Source: DASUGC01 sp035606665
GTDB taxonomy: Bacteria > Acidobacteriota > Vicinamibacteria > Vicinamibacterales > SCN-69-37
Direction of reading: 5' to 3'
NCBI GenBank assembly: GCA_035606665.1
Contig: DATNEY010000027.1
Location: forward strand, 1 to 64,000
Length of the DNA stretch: 64,000 bases
The notes under the pieces are model-generated. The model searched no databases, was not told the origin of the DNA, and saw only the letters and a program-made list of their open reading frames with translations. This document shows positions 57,446 through 64,000 of the stretch, one piece after another. Position 1 is the first letter of the stretch; every line of letters starts with the position of its first letter. The position numbers were made by a program, and so were the translations under genes.

Positions 57446-57730
57446 CTAGAAGCCGTTGCAGGCGTTGTCGTCGGTCTTGACCATGTGTTCGAAGACCGTT
57501 GATCCCCAGTGCGACAAGTAACAATCCCCTGTTTGCCTGTCCTTGACGAAACGGAAGGTGACCCTGCTGCCTTGCAAGTTACGAGCGTACTCCGGTGGTC
57601 CGACGACGAACCGCGCATTGAGTTCGTCAACGGTTGGGGTTTGTGCGGCGGTCGAACCCCCAAGTGCAGTCAGAGCTGCGCCAGCAGCTGCTCCCGCGAC
57701 GACCATTCCGAGAGTTCTTAGGGTTCCCAT
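57446..57730 (-). CDS. Small secreted protein, paralogue of 58910-59188
   Basis: A 94-residue protein with a hydrophobic, Gly/Ala-rich signal peptide (LGMVVAGAAAGAALTALGGS). The mature part has FRFVKDRQTGDCYLSHWGST and a second Cys near the end (NACNGF). Ribosome site GGAGGAG precedes the ATG. It shares the [FV]-x-D-x-[QR]-T-x-[DN]-[CT]-C-Y-L block with the protein at 58910. Function unknown. Confidence 0.7.
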   Translation of the reverse strand: MGTLRTLGMVVAGAAAGAALTALGGSTAAQTPTVDELNARFVVGPPEYARNLQGSRVTFRFVKDRQTGDCYLSHWGSTVFEHMVKTDDNACNGF

Positions 57731-57963
57731 TCGTCACTCCTCCGAGAGAAAAGGCAGGGCCAGGCTTCAGGCTAGACGCCGCAGGTCGCCCTGCGGTTGC
57801 CTTCGGCAGGGGATCCCGGTGACGACGCCCCAGCCACGTGCGGACGGAAGCGTGAGCTACAGTAGCGACTCGGCGCGGCATTTGGCCGCTGGCCGCCGCT
57901 GCCAGCCAAGATGAGGCCCGCGAGCAGGTAGGTTCACATGCAAGGCGCGCTGCTGTCTTTCAC

Positions 57964-58830
57964 GTGACGGTCGTGATGGCGTGGGCTTGGATGAACACTG
58001 GCGCGGCTGCGGCTGGGCCGCGGCCCGCATTGCAGCTGGGTGACGTGCTACAGGCAGCCGGGCGCTACGTGGCTGCATACCAGCGCTCGTTCTCGGTCGT
58101 CGTGTCGAGGGAGAGCTATCAACAGCGCCTATTCACCGGCGCCAGGCTCGAAACCAGGGACCTGCGGTCGGAAGTCGCGCTCGTCGCGCTCGACGACACG
58201 AACTGGATTCTCTTTAGGGACGTGTACGAAGTTGATGGACGGTCGATCGCAGACAGGCGCGATCGCCTGACGCAGTTGTTTCTCAATCCGACGGCAGACC
58301 TTGGACAACAGGCGCGACGCATTCTTGACGAAAGCGCCAGATACAACCTCGGTCCCATCACTCGCACGCTCAATACACCGACTCAGGCGCTCGATTTCAT
58401 CCGTACCCAGAACCAGTCCCGGTCCTCGTTTCGACTCGGCGGCCGCGCGACCGTCGAGGGCGTTCAAGCGTACGAACTGCGCTTCGAAGAAACGGCGATG
58501 CCGCGAATGATCGTGACGCGCGACAACGCGGTCGCGAGTGGACGTCTCTGGGTGGCGGCCGCCGATGGCGCGATCGTAAGGACGGAGCTTCAAATCCGAT
58601 CCGCTGGAGTGGTGGCAACTATCTCGGTCAACTACGCGAAACACGACAAAGTGTCTCTTTGGGTCCCCGTCCGAATGATCGAGTCCTACGAACCGCTGAC
58701 AACCGCGACGGCCAGCGGCCTCGATGTCGACAGACCGCCCTCCGTTCGCATCGATGGCACCGCCACCTATTCGGACTTCCGCCAGTTCTCGGTCGACACA
58801 AAAACCATCCGCAAGGCTCCGGGACACTGA
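57964..58830 (+). CDS. Exported hypothetical protein
   Basis: A 288-residue protein starting at GTG 57964. The N-terminal part (TVVMAWAWMNTGAAAAGPR) is a weak signal peptide. A helical region (RYVAAYQRSFSVVVSRESYQQ) is followed by a beta-rich domain with GRATVEGVQAYELRFEE and GRLWVAAADGAIVRTELQ, resembling lipoprotein-carrier-like (LolA/RseB) folds. No catalytic motif. Similar proteins are common in Acidobacteria without an assigned role. Confidence 0.65.
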   Translation: MTVVMAWAWMNTGAAAAGPRPALQLGDVLQAAGRYVAAYQRSFSVVVSRESYQQRLFTGARLETRDLRSEVALVALDDTNWILFRDVYEVDGRSIADRRDRLTQLFLNPTADLGQQARRILDESARYNLGPITRTLNTPTQALDFIRTQNQSRSSFRLGGRATVEGVQAYELRFEETAMPRMIVTRDNAVASGRLWVAAADGAIVRTELQIRSAGVVATISVNYAKHDKVSLWVPVRMIESYEPLTTATASGLDVDRPPSVRIDGTATYSDFRQFSVDTKTIRKAPGH

Positions 58831-58909
58831 TCGGTTGGGTCCGCACTGGTTACGACCGGCCGGCGTCTTAGCTCCAGCGATAGTTTCAGCGAGCCTTAAG
58901 GGGTAATCC

Positions 58910-59188
58910 ATGCGGACATTCAGGGCGGTCGGACTGCTCGGATTGGGAGTTGTTGTCGGGATTGGAGCCACGTTCGGCGGAAACCGAACGGAGGCTGCTC
59001 CGGCTGTTCAGGAGGGCCGGCTGGAGGCCGGTGGCGTCGTCAGCGCTGGGGGCCAAACGTTCCAGTTCTTCCGGGACACAAGGACCAACACCTGCTATCT
59101 CGCCAGCCTGAGCCAGATGAACGTGAGCACCCACCGCAGGGAAGTCACGGCGCTCACGCAGGCCGACATGTTTTCCTGTACGCCGTAG
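58910..59188 (+). CDS. Small secreted protein, paralogue of 57446-57730
   Basis: A 92-residue protein with signal peptide (VGLLGLGVVVGIGATFGGN) and AAPAVQEG cleavage region. The mature part has FQFFRDTRTNTCYLASLSQM and ends with FSCTP, so two Cys are positioned as in the protein at 57446. GGGG five bases before the ATG gives the ribosome site. Function unknown. Confidence 0.7.
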   Translation: MRTFRAVGLLGLGVVVGIGATFGGNRTEAAPAVQEGRLEAGGVVSAGGQTFQFFRDTRTNTCYLASLSQMNVSTHRREVTALTQADMFSCTP

Positions 59189-59214
59189 CTCGTCGCCTTC
59201 TGGGCCGTCTCGGC

Positions 59215-59523
59215 TTGCGCGGGACGGATGCCACCGAAGGCAGTGAAACCGTCAAACTGACTGGTTTTTCAAGTCAACGAGAAGCTAAGGCTTCCGAGAT
59301 CTACTTGGCTACCGAGCGCATGATTAAGGACAAGCCCAATCTTCAGGCCGTCCTTGTGTCATCTCAATCTCTGCAATCACTAAGGAGCGCTTTCCCTAAT
59401 TACTTCGCTGACACCGAGGTGTTTATTGATGCAATTAACCGGGCCGTGGCCTTGAAGCCGGAAAGCGGTTCTTCCGTTTCGGCATCTTCGATGCAGCCAA
59501 GACTTTTTGAAGAGCAATCGTAA
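59215..59523 (+). pseudogene. AT-richer remnant resembling the C-terminal end of a larger protein
   Basis: An open frame of about 102 codons beginning at TTG with no ribosome site. From about residue 15 it reads LTGFSSQREAKASEIYLATE and then AVLVSSQSLQSLRSAFPNYF. This 'VLVS-x4-LR-x-A-[FY]-PNYF-x-DT' ending recalls the C-terminus of RelA/SpoT-domain nucleotidyltransferases, from memory only. No N-terminal part exists upstream. GC is close to 50%, well below the rest of the window, so it is probably a remnant of transferred DNA. Confidence 0.35.
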
Positions 59524-59548
59524 ATGGAAAGATTGCAGAGGTTTCCTG

Positions 59549-59671
59549 ATGGGCGAAAAGAGTCTCACCCTCCCTGACGACTTCCTCGGCAACGTCCAGA
59601 AGTTTCTGAACACGCCGCCGCCACAGAAGAAGGCGAAGCGCAAGGCGAAGAAAGTTGGGGCCAAGAAGTGA
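59549..59671 (+). CDS. Lys-rich 40-residue micro-protein
   Basis: ATG 59549 to TGA 59669-59671. The N-terminal half is MGEKSLTLPDDFLGNVQKFL and the C-terminal half is almost only Pro, Lys, Ala and Arg (PPPQKKAKRKAKKVGAKK). The strongly basic tail suggests nucleic-acid binding. The stop overlaps the GTG of the next micro-ORF. Not recognised; coding status rests on the overlap and on biased composition. Confidence 0.4.
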   Translation: MGEKSLTLPDDFLGNVQKFLNTPPPQKKAKRKAKKVGAKK

Positions 59672-59769
59672 ACCGCTACGCAAAGTTCTGGCTGCTGTTC
59701 CTCGTGGCCGTCGTCATCCTCTTACTCAGGTTCTCGCACCTACTGACCAGTCACCGATTCTGGGAATAG
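59668..59769 (+). CDS. 33-residue single-helix membrane micro-protein
   Basis: GTG 59668 overlaps the stop of the previous micro-ORF (GTGA). The sequence is a short basic start (MNRYAK), a hydrophobic helix FWLLFLVAVVILLLRF, and a polar tail ending TSHRFWE. It could be a small membrane regulatory or toxin-like peptide, but there is no antitoxin-like partner with certainty. Confidence 0.4.
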   Translation: MNRYAKFWLLFLVAVVILLLRFSHLLTSHRFWE

Positions 59770-59898
59770 GCGTGGCTGGGCGAAAGCCCTAAGGAATCAC
59801 CAACACGTGCGAAAGGCCTAATTACCCTCCCAAGTGGATTTTCGCCTTTTCTTTGTGTATATTCGCCGCGTGTTCGACCCACCCCGAGGGGAGAGAAC

Positions 59899-60504
59899 GT
59901 GCAGCCACTGACCAAGCGCCAGCGCGAGATTCTGGACTACCTCCAGGAATTTATTCAGCAGCACGGCTACGCCCCGAGTCTGGAGGAGATCGGGCGGCGC
60001 TTCAGTCTTTCTTCGCTCGCCACCGTCCACAAACACCTGACCAACCTCGAAGAGAAGGGCTTCATCCGGCGATCCTGGAACCGGAGCCGATCGGTTGAGC
60101 TGCTCTCGGCACGGACCGGTCAGCGCGCCGTCGAATTGCCGATGCTGGGTTACGTGGCCGCCGGTGCTCCCATCGAAGCCATCGCGACAGCCGAGTCAAT
60201 CGCGGTACCCGAGGACCTCACCGGCAAGCGCGACAGCTACGTTCTCCGGGTCAGAGGCGACTCGATGATCGACGAACAGATCCGTGACGGCGACTTCGTC
60301 ATCGTCGAGGACCGCAAGACCGCCGACAACGGCGAGATGGTCATCGCGCTGGTCGGCGGCACGGACGTCACCCTGAAGAAGTTCTATCGCGAGGCCGGCC
60401 GTATCCGGCTGCAACCCGCGAATCCCGCCATGCAGCCGATGCATTTCGACCCCTCGCAGATTCAGATCCAGGGAGTCGTCGTCGGCGTCATGAGAAGATA
60501 CTGA
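59899..60504 (+). CDS. lexA: SOS repressor LexA
   Basis: A 201-residue LexA, start GTG 59899 with GGGGAGAG upstream. The winged helix is QREILDYLQEFIQQHGYAP plus SLSSLATVHKHLTNLEEKG. Self-cleavage should occur at Ala88-Gly89 (YVAAGAPI), with Ser122 in RGDSMID and Lys160 in VTLKKFY as catalytic pair. It represses DNA-damage genes until RecA triggers cleavage. A clear SOS box was not identified upstream. Confidence 0.96.
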   Translation: MQPLTKRQREILDYLQEFIQQHGYAPSLEEIGRRFSLSSLATVHKHLTNLEEKGFIRRSWNRSRSVELLSARTGQRAVELPMLGYVAAGAPIEAIATAESIAVPEDLTGKRDSYVLRVRGDSMIDEQIRDGDFVIVEDRKTADNGEMVIALVGGTDVTLKKFYREAGRIRLQPANPAMQPMHFDPSQIQIQGVVVGVMRRY

Positions 60505-60508
60505 CGTC

Positions 60509-60832
60509 ATGTCGAAGCAAATCAATTTCACGATCGTCCCGGACGAACCGGGCGATGCGGGCCGCCCTGTACGTGAGTATGCGAACTTCTGCGCCGTGGC
60601 GCACACGCCGTTCGATTTGACGCTCACCTTCTGTGACGTGCAGCCGCTGACTGAACAGGACGTGCGGCAGGCCGAGGCATCGCAGGTGGTGAAGGCGCCC
60701 GTCGTCGCGCGCATCGCCATCCCCTTCTCTGTCGTGCCGGGACTCATCACGGCGCTTCAGGAGCAGTTGAAGTCTTTTCAGGAAGCGACACCGACGCAGG
60801 ATCCGCAATGGCCCAAGGGCCCGCTCCATTAG
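60509..60832 (+). CDS. DUF3467 protein
   Basis: A 107-residue DUF3467 protein. The motif REYANFCAVAHTPFDLTLTF and the IPFSVVPGLITALQEQL ending define the family, whose members lie in many soil bacteria and have no known function. It starts four bases after lexA and is followed nine bases later by nth, suggesting a lexA-linked transcript. Confidence 0.85.
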   Translation: MSKQINFTIVPDEPGDAGRPVREYANFCAVAHTPFDLTLTFCDVQPLTEQDVRQAEASQVVKAPVVARIAIPFSVVPGLITALQEQLKSFQEATPTQDPQWPKGPLH

Positions 60833-60841
60833 AGCGCTGCC

Positions 60842-61570
60842 GTGGCCACCAAACGGCCGGCGACCGCGATTCTCGATCGCCTGCAGACACAACATCCCAA
60901 CGCATGGACGGAGCTCAACTTCACCAATCCCTTTGAGCTTCTCGTCGCCACGATTCTGTCCGCGCAGTGCACGGACGCGCGTGTGAATCAGGTGACGCCC
61001 GCGCTCTTCGCGAAGTACCCGACGCCGGCTGCACTGGCGGCCGCGACGCAGCAAGAGCTCGAACCTCGGATTCAGCCGACGGGTTTCTTCCGGATGAAGT
61101 CGCGCAGTCTTCTCGGCATGTCGCGCGCGCTCGTCGAGCAGCACGACGGCAAAGTGCCGGCGGACATGGATGCGCTGGTGGAACTGCCAGGCGTCGGGCG
61201 CAAGACCGCCAACGTCGTGCTCGGCCACGCGTTCAGGCTGCCGGGGCTGCCAGTCGATCGGCATGTGCTGCGAGTGGCGCATCGCATCGGACTCATCACG
61301 ACGGAAGACGATGCGGTGAAGGCTGAATCGCAACTCGCGAAACAACTGCCGCCGGCGCGGTGGACGGTGACGTCGGACACGCTGATCCTGCACGGACGAC
61401 GAGTCTGCAAGCCGAAGCCGATGTGCAACCGCTGCGTGATCACCGCGGATTGCAGGTATTTCGCAAGGTTTGGCGGCAAGCTGCCGGCCCTGAAGGGCCG
61501 GCCGACGAATACGGCGCCAAGTAGGCCAGGGCCTCAGCCCCGGCGCGCGGCCTCCAAGAAGCGGCGATGA
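60842..61570 (+). CDS. nth: Endonuclease III with palindrome-derived C-terminal tail
   Basis: A 242-residue DNA glycosylase/AP lyase for oxidised pyrimidines. The helix-hairpin-helix is LPGVGRKTANVVLG with the catalytic Lys, and PVDRHVLRVAHRIGL holds the catalytic Asp. The iron-sulphur Cys start at Cys189 and are spaced C-x5-C-x2-C-x5-C, one residue shorter in the first gap than E. coli Nth. About 37 residues follow the last Cys, where E. coli has only a few; most of them are encoded by the palindromic element at 61483-61544. The start is GTG. The stop overlaps the metalloprotease ATG. Confidence 0.93.
   Translation: MATKRPATAILDRLQTQHPNAWTELNFTNPFELLVATILSAQCTDARVNQVTPALFAKYPTPAALAAATQQELEPRIQPTGFFRMKSRSLLGMSRALVEQHDGKVPADMDALVELPGVGRKTANVVLGHAFRLPGLPVDRHVLRVAHRIGLITTEDDAVKAESQLAKQLPPARWTVTSDTLILHGRRVCKPKPMCNRCVITADCRYFARFGGKLPALKGRPTNTAPSRPGPQPRRAASKKRR
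61483..61544. repeat. Two-hairpin palindromic (REP-like) element, copy 3, inside nth
   Basis: A perfect 8-bp hairpin with TGAA loop at 61483-61502 and a second at 61525-61544 with CTCA loop and one mismatch, preceded by GTAG. The order of loops is the reverse of copies at 8345 and 54550. It lies in the coding 3' end of nth and is translated there. Confidence 0.7.
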
Positions 61571-62001
61571 CTAAACAGGAATTCCAGCACCTCGTCGAAG
61601 AAGCCGTGCGGACCATTCCGCAGAGGTTTCGCGACGCGATGCAGAACATCGCGATCGTCATCGAAGACGAGCCGTCGCTGGAAACGCTCGAGGAAGTGGA
61701 CATCGAGCCGCCCGACACCCTGCTGGGCCTCTATCAAGGCACACCGCTCCCGGAACGCCAGTGGGCGCACGGCAATGTGCTGCCCGACAAGATCACGCTC
61801 TACCAGTTGCCGATCGAGGACGAGAGTGAAAACGAGGACGACCTCATCGTGGCCATCGGCGAGACGCTGATCCACGAGGTCGGCCACTACTTCGGCCTGT
61901 CGGAGGAAGAGATCCAGGAGATCGAGGACAAGTACTGGCACGCCGCCGAGACGGGCTTCGAACACTCGACTGATACGGGCGATGAGGAGCCCTCCAGTTG
62001 A
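61567..62001 (+). CDS. Zincin-like metallopeptidase family protein
   Basis: A 144-residue protein of the minimal zincin family. It has the zinc motif HEVGHYFG near residue 102 and a downstream acidic helix (LSEEEIQEIEDKYW). The N-terminus EFQHLVEEAVRTIPQRFRDAM is typical for these proteins. The proteolytic substrate is unknown. It overlaps nth by four bases and rsmA by one. Confidence 0.88.
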   Translation: MTKQEFQHLVEEAVRTIPQRFRDAMQNIAIVIEDEPSLETLEEVDIEPPDTLLGLYQGTPLPERQWAHGNVLPDKITLYQLPIEDESENEDDLIVAIGETLIHEVGHYFGLSEEEIQEIEDKYWHAAETGFEHSTDTGDEEPSS

Positions 62002-62852
62002 TGCGTCCCGCGGTCCGTCATCGCCCGCGTAAGCGCTTCGGCCAGCACTTTCTCGCGCCTGCGTGGGCGCAGAAGATCGTCGCGGCGATCGCTCCCGCGC
62101 CGGGCGACGTGCTCCTCGAGATCGGTCCGGGCGCAGGCGCCCTCACGAAGCCGCTCGCCGCGACTGGCGTGCCGATCCTTGCGGTGGAAGTCGATCGGGA
62201 TCTCGTCGCCGCGCTGGCGCCGCAAGTGCCGCCGAACGTGACGATCGTCAGCGGAGACATCATGACTATCGATGTCGTGCCGTATCTCTACGGACTGGGC
62301 TCCCAGCAATCGCCGCTCAACGCCGGCCCCCAGCCGTCCCGGCGGGTCCGTGTCGTCGGTAACCTCCCGTACAACCTGACCAGTCCAATCCTCTTCAGGC
62401 TCGTGAAACTACAGGAACAGCACGGTGTGTTCTTCGACGCCACGCTGATGGTACAGCGTGAAGTGGCCGACCGTTTGGCCGCGCGGCCGCGCTCGAAGGA
62501 CTACGGCGTGCTGACGATCACGATGCAACTGGCCGGGAAGATGGAGAAACTGCTGACCCTCCCGCCCGGTGCGTTCAAGCCGGCGCCGAAGGTCTGGTCA
62601 TCGGTGGTCCGTCTGCGATTCGGACCACCGCCAGTGCGCATCGCGGATCGGGCCCTCTTCGAGAAGGTCGTCAAGGCCGCCTTCGGCCAGCGCCGAAAAA
62701 CCCTCGCCAACTGTCTCAGAGGTCTGGTAAAGCAACCGGACGATGTGCTCGACGGTGCCGGCATCGACCCTCGCCGCCGGGCGGAGACGCTCAGCCTCGA
62801 AGAACTGGCGCGCCTGACCACGCAGTGCGCCGGGGCGTTGAAGCTGCGATAG
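62001..62852 (+). CDS. rsmA: 16S rRNA (adenine(1518)-N(6)/adenine(1519)-N(6))-dimethyltransferase
   Basis: A 283-residue KsgA/RsmA. It starts MRPAVRHRPRKRFGQHFL, where the RFGQHFL motif is diagnostic. SAM-binding is EIGPGAGALTKPLA and the catalytic motif GNLPYNLTSPILFRL (NLPY). The C-terminal domain includes AAFGQRRKTLANCLRGL. ATG 62001 shares its A with the metalloprotease stop (TGATG); TTG at 61998 is less likely. Confidence 0.97.
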   Translation: MRPAVRHRPRKRFGQHFLAPAWAQKIVAAIAPAPGDVLLEIGPGAGALTKPLAATGVPILAVEVDRDLVAALAPQVPPNVTIVSGDIMTIDVVPYLYGLGSQQSPLNAGPQPSRRVRVVGNLPYNLTSPILFRLVKLQEQHGVFFDATLMVQREVADRLAARPRSKDYGVLTITMQLAGKMEKLLTLPPGAFKPAPKVWSSVVRLRFGPPPVRIADRALFEKVVKAAFGQRRKTLANCLRGLVKQPDDVLDGAGIDPRRRAETLSLEELARLTTQCAGALKLR

Positions 62853-62867
62853 ATGTGAGGACCTGAC

Positions 62868-64000
62868 ATGGGTCTCAAGGCCACAGCCGTCGTCGCGCTC
62901 GCCCTTGCCGCGGCGGTCGTGCTGCGCGCAGGCACCGGGCAGACCTCGACTCCCTACGACTGGCGATTGCCGTCGTGGCTCCAGCCGCCACCGGTCCCTG
63001 CGGACAATCCGATGTCCGTGGCCAAGGTGGCACTCGGCCGGCACCTCTTCTATGACAAGCGACTGTCGGGCAACGGCAGACAGTCGTGCGCGAGTTGCCA
63101 CCAGCAGGACAAGGCGTTCACGGATGGCCTGGCGCTCGGCGTCGGCTCGACCGGGCAGCGGCATCCACGCGGGAGCATGAGCCTTGTCAACGTGGGCTAC
63201 GCCGTCACGCTCACCTGGAATAACCCCCGGACGCGGCTGCTCGAAGATCAGGCGCTGGTGCCAATGTACGGCGATCATCCAGTCGAACTCGGACTCGATC
63301 GGGGAAACAAGTGGATGCAGGCGATCGAACAAGACCGGTCGTACCGGTCGATGTTCAGTTCGGCGTTTCCCGGCGAACCGGTCAGCGCGCCGAATGTCGT
63401 GAAGGCCCTCGCCGCATTCGAGCGCAGCATCGTGTCGATGCGATCGCCGTACGACCGCTACCATTTCGGACACGATGACGCGGCCGTCGGCGAGGCCGCG
63501 AAGCGCGGCGAGGTGCTGTTTTTCAGCGCAAGAGTCGCCTGCTTCAGCTGTCATGGGGGAAAGCACTTCTCCCTGGACATGGGCCGGGAGGGATATCTTC
63601 CGCCGCCGGTCTTCCACAACACGGGGCTCTACAACCTGGCTGGGCAGTATTCCTATCCGGCTTCAAACCTCGGACTCTATGAGTCGACGAAGGATCCGCG
63701 CGACGTCGGAAAGTTCAAACCCCCGACGCTGCGGAACATTGAGGTAACCGCGCCCTATATGCACGACGGGAGCGTCGCGACTCTGGAGGAAGCCATCGAC
63801 CACTACGCGGCCGGCGGCAGGACGATCTTCAAGGGGCCCTACGCCGGGATCGGTCGCGACAACCCCAATAAGAGCGCCCCGCTCCGCGGCTTCCCATTGA
63901 CGCCCGCGGATCGCGCCGACCTCATCGAGTTCCTGAAGGCCCTGACGGACGTGGAACTGCTGCGAGACCCGAGATTCTCGGACCCTCGAGCCAGGAAGTA
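62868..64000 (+). CDS. Di-heme cytochrome c peroxidase (MauG/CcpA family), ends at window edge
   Basis: A 377-residue periplasmic di-heme protein starting at ATG 62868, with GAGG upstream. A signal peptide (KATAVVALALAAAVVLRAG) precedes two CXXCH heme sites: CASCH at about residue 76 and CFSCH at about 225. Later conserved motifs are KFKPPTLRNIEVTAPYMHDGS with the distal Met region. The last two bases in the window are TA in frame after AGG AAG, so the gene very probably stops one base outside. It reduces hydrogen peroxide or oxidises a protein partner; which one is open. Confidence 0.9.
   Translation, partial: MGLKATAVVALALAAAVVLRAGTGQTSTPYDWRLPSWLQPPPVPADNPMSVAKVALGRHLFYDKRLSGNGRQSCASCHQQDKAFTDGLALGVGSTGQRHPRGSMSLVNVGYAVTLTWNNPRTRLLEDQALVPMYGDHPVELGLDRGNKWMQAIEQDRSYRSMFSSAFPGEPVSAPNVVKALAAFERSIVSMRSPYDRYHFGHDDAAVGEAAKRGEVLFFSARVACFSCHGGKHFSLDMGREGYLPPPVFHNTGLYNLAGQYSYPASNLGLYESTKDPRDVGKFKPPTLRNIEVTAPYMHDGSVATLEEAIDHYAAGGRTIFKGPYAGIGRDNPNKSAPLRGFPLTPADRADLIEFLKALTDVELLRDPRFSDPRARK

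Noticed and set aside
59780..59898. LexA box upstream of lexA
   Set aside because: No clear GAAC-N4-GTTC, GTTC-N7-GTTC or CTGT-N8-ACAG pattern was found; scattered GTTC/GAAC are too far apart.

Overview
The window is about 65% GC with densely packed, often overlapping genes. The gene content suggests a member of the Acidobacteriota, most likely the Vicinamibacteria: a BNR/WD40-like sortilin-type secreted protein, a winged-helix/TolB-propeller membrane regulator, a DmpA-type peptidase, imidazolonepropionase-like amidohydrolase, and palindromic repeats with TTCA/TGAA loops. This assignment is inference from gene content; no rRNA or tRNA gene was found to confirm it.

Layout. (1) 1-4900: an edge-truncated BNR-repeat protein, surE, and divergently a P1-family (DmpA/NylC-like) peptidase followed closely by a Na+/solute symporter. 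(2) 4914-8348: a compact lasso-peptide-type RiPP cluster, tightly following the symporter. It holds a PqqD-like recognition protein (B1), an asparagine-synthetase-like cyclase (C), a 50-aa precursor (A), an HPr-kinase-like tailoring kinase (K) and a transglutaminase-like leader peptidase (B2). No dedicated ABC exporter is present. The precursor has a good leader motif but an atypical Gly4-Lys core whose ring acceptor does not fall at positions 7-9 in the usual register. (3) 8403-33697, minus strand: a roughly 24-kb exopolysaccharide locus. It starts with a lipoprotein downstream of a very good sigma-54 promoter and a short Fis-type DNA-binding gene. It continues with an outer-membrane barrel, Wza-like exporter, Wzc-like kinase, flippase, six GT4 glycosyltransferases, two polymerase/ligase-type membrane proteins, an asparagine synthase, a carbamoyltransferase, a monotopic sugar transferase, a geranylgeranyl-reductase-type flavoprotein, a nucleotidyltransferase and a HAD phosphatase. 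A second sigma-54-like site precedes a small secreted/membrane gene, and a PilZ protein closes the block. (4) 33790-39807: a stress cluster, HspR-like MerR regulator, CbpA-type DnaJ, ClpB and FtsH, with a sigma-70 promoter and a GTATCA-N4-TGATAC palindrome. (5) 39769-48972, minus strand: amidohydrolase, a large secreted protein, rho, a GlcD-type oxidase, an aminotransferase, coaD and rsmD. (6) 49086-59188: secreted small proteins, a membrane-bound winged-helix/TolB regulator, recG, an ECF sigma/anti-sigma pair with a Spy-like periplasmic protein, and a PfkB kinase. (7) 59189-59769: an AT-richer patch with a probable gene remnant and two micro-ORFs. (8) 59899-64000: lexA, a DUF3467 gene, nth, a zincin-like metalloprotease, rsmA and a di-heme cytochrome c peroxidase that ends at the window edge.

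How it works together: the strongest system-level picture is a sigma-54-controlled capsule/EPS operon with a c-di-GMP receptor (PilZ) at its distal end, beside a kinase-containing lasso-type RiPP cluster with an unusual precursor. A dispersed family of two-hairpin palindromic elements punctuates gene ends, and one copy appears to have become the translated C-terminal tail of endonuclease III.
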